From Thermoleophilia bacterium (lineage in GTDB: Bacteria; Actinomycetota; Thermoleophilia; Solirubrobacterales; 70-9): a DNA stretch of 37,178 nucleotides. This document shows, in pieces, positions 35,114 to 37,178 of the stretch. How positions within the stretch are numbered: the first letter of the stretch is position 1; the number at the start of each line of letters is the position of its first letter. Made by a program: the position numbers and the translations under genes. Under the pieces are notes generated by a model. The model saw only the letters and a program-made list of their open reading frames with translations, searched no databases and was not told the DNA's origin. Where the stretch lies: positions 1-37,178 of the forward strand of contig JAENXK010000009.1 in the NCBI GenBank assembly GCA_016649615.1, read 5' to 3'.

Positions 35114-35767
35114 ATGGAATCGTCACCGCCGAGGCCGCCCGGGGGCCGCCGCAACGGGTCGGGCAACGGGCCGGCCCAGGAATTTCGTGAACAGGCCCGC
35201 GACCGCCTGATCCAGTCGAGGCTAACCCCCAACGCGATCTCGATGGTCGGACTGGTCGGCAACCTGGTCGCCGCGGTCCTGGTCACCCAGGAGCAGTTCG
35301 TGCTGGCCGGGATCGCCTTCATCCTCGGCTCGGTCATGGACACCCTCGACGGCCGCTATTCGCGCATGTCGGGCAAGGGCACGATGTTCGGGGCTTTTCT
35401 CGACTCGACCCTCGACCGGATCGAAGAGGGCCTGGTCCTGACCGCGGTCGCCTGGTATTTCGCCGAGCAGGGTGACTCCCTGGCCGCCGCGGCCTGCGTC
35501 TACGTCGTTCTCGGCTCGCTGATGGTCTCCTACACCAGGGCCCGGGCCGAGGCCCTGGGGGTGGAATGCAAGGTCGGCCTGGCGACCCGGCCGGTGCGTG
35601 TGGTGCTACTTTCGATCGGGCTTCTTTTCGCCAACGGCATCGGATTCGGAGACTTCAGTCTGCTTGCCCCGGCCATATACGTCATGGCTGCGCTCACGAC
35701 CGTCACCGTATTCCAGCGCGTCTGGCACGTTCGTGGAGAGCTGAAAGAGGAGAGCGTCGGTAGCTGA
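35114..35767 (+). CDS. CDP-alcohol phosphotransferase, probably phosphatidylinositol-phosphate synthase
   Basis: This 217-residue membrane enzyme has the CDP-alcohol phosphotransferase signature: D76-x2-D79-G80-x2-S83-R84-x8-G93-x3-D97-x3-D101. The alanine usual before the arginine is serine. About six membrane segments follow a Pro/Gly/Arg-rich N-terminus. LATRPVRVVLL (156-166) resembles the RPER region of mycobacterial PgsA1, which joins CDP-diacylglycerol and inositol-1-phosphate. The gene for inositol-1-phosphate synthase follows directly, so phosphatidylinositol-phosphate synthase is the best guess; phosphatidylglycerophosphate synthase is the alternative. It starts 9 bases after the GT-C-like gene. 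Confidence 0.87.
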   Translation: MESSPPRPPGGRRNGSGNGPAQEFREQARDRLIQSRLTPNAISMVGLVGNLVAAVLVTQEQFVLAGIAFILGSVMDTLDGRYSRMSGKGTMFGAFLDSTLDRIEEGLVLTAVAWYFAEQGDSLAAAACVYVVLGSLMVSYTRARAEALGVECKVGLATRPVRVVLLSIGLLFANGIGFGDFSLLAPAIYVMAALTTVTVFQRVWHVRGELKEESVGS

Positions 35768-35858
35768 TTGAGGAGAGAATTGTTGACTGAGGTGTAACCA
35801 GAGACCCTCTTTAGTGTCAATGGGGTTCGCACCTGAACCAGAAAGGTATTGCAGACTT

Positions 35859-37055
35859 ATGAGTAACAGCAACGGATCCAGTGGTGACGGCACCGCTCGA
35901 CGCGACGACAAAGTCCGCGTCGCGATAGTCGGTGTCGGCAACTGCGCCAACTCGTTCATCCAGGGGGTCCAGTACTACAAGGACGCCGATCCGGGCGAGG
36001 ACGTCCCCGGCCTGATGCACGTCGATCTGGGCGGATACCACATCCGTGACATCGAGTTCGTGGCCGCCTTTGACATCGACCAGGAAAAGGTCGGCAAGGA
36101 TCTTTCCGACGCGATCTGGTCCGGTCAGAACAACACGATCAAGTTCGCCGACGTGCCCGAACTCGGGGTCAAGGTAGAGCGCGGCATGACCCTCGACGGC
36201 CTCGGCAAGTACCTCAAGGAGAAGATCACCAAGGCTCCCGGCCCGACCGCCGACATCGTCAGGATCCTCCAGGAATCAAATGCCGACGTCCTGGTCTGTT
36301 ACCTCCCGGTCGGCTCCGAAGACGCGGTCAAGTGGTACGTCGAGCAGGCGATCACCGCCGGCGTCGGCTTCGTTAACTGCCTGCCGGTGTTCATCGCCCG
36401 CGAGGACTACTGGGGCGAGCGTTTCGAGGAAGCCGGCCTGCCGATCATCGGCGACGACATCAAGTCCCAGGTCGGGGCGACGATCGTCCACCGCCAGCTG
36501 GCCCGGCTATTCCATGAGCGCGGGGTCCGCATGGAGCAGACTTCTCAGCTGAACGTCGGTGGAAACATGGATTTCTACAACATGCTCGAGCGTGAACGCC
36601 TCGACTCGAAGAAGATCTCCAAGACCAACGCGGTCACCTCGATCATGGGCCACGATCTGCCCGACGACGACGTGCACGTCGGTCCGTCGGACTACGTCGC
36701 CTGGCTGACCGACCGCAAGTGGGCCCACATCCGGCTCAACGGCCGTTCGTTCGGCGACGTACCGCTGACCGTAGAGCTCAAGCTCGAGGTCTGGGACTCG
36801 CCCAACTCGGCCGGTGTCGTGATCGACGCGGTCCGGCTGATCAAGCTGGCGCTGAACAACGGCATCTCCGGTCAGCTCGATGGTCCGTCCAGCTACCTGA
36901 TGAAGTCGCCTCACAGCCAGCGCCCCGATGACGAGGCGCGCGAGCAGACCGAGGAGTTCATCGCGGCGAACGCCCGGGGCAAGACCCCGATCGAGGGCAC
37001 CAAGCCGGTGGCCGAGACGGCCGAAGCCGCCGAAGACAGCAAGTCCGGGGCCTGA
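35859..37055 (+). CDS. ino1: Inositol-3-phosphate synthase (myo-inositol-1-phosphate synthase)
   Basis: Ino1 isomerises glucose-6-phosphate to 1L-myo-inositol-1-phosphate with NAD. I chose the ATG at 35859 (398 residues, [11 protein letters not shown]) because it gives the same short N-terminus as Mycobacterium tuberculosis Ino1; the frame is open to a GTG at 35814. The NAD site is [14 protein letters not shown] (19-32). Conserved blocks [45 protein letters not shown] (catalytic lysines) and [16 protein letters not shown] follow closely the mycobacterial enzyme. AGAAAGG lies 12 bases upstream, rather far. It supplies the inositol phosphate used by the preceding phosphotransferase. Confidence 0.97.
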   Translation: MSNSNGSSGDGTARRDDKVRVAIVGVGNCANSFIQGVQYYKDADPGEDVPGLMHVDLGGYHIRDIEFVAAFDIDQEKVGKDLSDAIWSGQNNTIKFADVPELGVKVERGMTLDGLGKYLKEKITKAPGPTADIVRILQESNADVLVCYLPVGSEDAVKWYVEQAITAGVGFVNCLPVFIAREDYWGERFEEAGLPIIGDDIKSQVGATIVHRQLARLFHERGVRMEQTSQLNVGGNMDFYNMLERERLDSKKISKTNAVTSIMGHDLPDDDVHVGPSDYVAWLTDRKWAHIRLNGRSFGDVPLTVELKLEVWDSPNSAGVVIDAVRLIKLALNNGISGQLDGPSSYLMKSPHSQRPDDEAREQTEEFIAANARGKTPIEGTKPVAETAEAAEDSKSGA

Positions 37056-37101
37056 GCAGAATCTCCAGCCGAGGGGCGATGATGCCCGTCGGCCGAGCGG
37101 G

Positions 37102-37131
37102 GAGGCGCCCGTCCCGCGCGGGCGCCTCTTA
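37102..37131 (+). terminator. Strong GC hairpin, likely terminator after ino1
   Basis: GAGGCGCCCG (37102-37111) and CGGGCGCCTC (37119-37128) form a perfect 10-base-pair stem with a 7-base loop, 46 bases past the ino1 stop. It is followed only by TTATG, so the U tract is poor, but the stem is very stable. Confidence 0.65.
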
Positions 37132-37178
37132 TGCTCCCGGTTAACCGTGGAACCTCTTTCGATCGTCCAGTTCACCCC

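Noticed and set aside
1-37178. Mobile elements, CRISPR arrays, tRNA or rRNA genes, prophage
   Set aside because: No transposase or integrase, no spaced repeat array, no cloverleaf-like CCA-ended stretch and no rRNA core sequence was seen.

Overview
The window is about 37 kb of GC-rich bacterial chromosome. Genes are tightly packed, GTG and TTG starts are frequent, and no gene-free stretch exceeds 300 bases. The dnaK-grpE-dnaJ-hspR-clpB order, the Mycobacterium-type inositol-1-phosphate synthase, the CDP-alcohol phosphotransferase, the trans-acting enoyl reductase homologue and the PadR and DUF6941 proteins point to an actinobacterium. My best guess is the Thermoleophilia/Solirubrobacterales lineage, inferred from protein resemblance only. 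I see no insertion sequence, prophage, CRISPR array, tRNA or rRNA. This is ordinary chromosomal backbone with some unusual gene combinations.

Region 1 (1-12 kb) starts with the 3' end of a cytochrome P450 gene. A long leftward purine operon then converges on it: purC, purS, purQ and purL (joined by 4-base GTGA overlaps), an nhaA-thioredoxin fusion, purF, an enoyl-reductase-like gene, purN, purH and a DUF6941-like gene. Region 2 (12-17.5 kb) has a divergent secreted beta-propeller protein. A second leftward purine group follows, reading GYD-domain gene, purD, purE, purB and a glutaredoxin-like gene. Together the two groups encode nearly all steps from PRPP to IMP plus adenylosuccinate lyase; purM and purK are not in the window.

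Region 3 (17-22 kb) has a PadR regulator divergent from a CrtI/RetSat-like FAD oxidoreductase. That gene converges with no spacer on a two-gene envelope operon: a membrane-anchored protein and a secreted muralytic enzyme with two transglycosylase-like domains and an M15-like peptidase domain. Region 4 (22-29 kb) is the heat-shock operon dnaK-grpE-dnaJ-hspR-clpB. It has a clear promoter and a short AU-rich leader in which a UUUU stretch can pair with the dnaK ribosome-binding site.

Region 5 (29-32.7 kb) reads leftward and holds a secreted endonuclease/exonuclease/phosphatase-family protein, a membrane-anchored cytochrome c, endonuclease III and a PfkB-family sugar kinase. Region 6 (32.7-37.1 kb) reads rightward and looks like an inositol-lipid locus: a PAP2/Aur1-like phosphotransferase, a GT-C-like membrane protein, a CDP-alcohol phosphotransferase resembling phosphatidylinositol-phosphate synthase, and myo-inositol-1-phosphate synthase, closed by a strong hairpin. 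This locus, the dnaK leader and the NhaA fusion are the most interesting items. All functions are inferred from reading the sequence; no database search was run.
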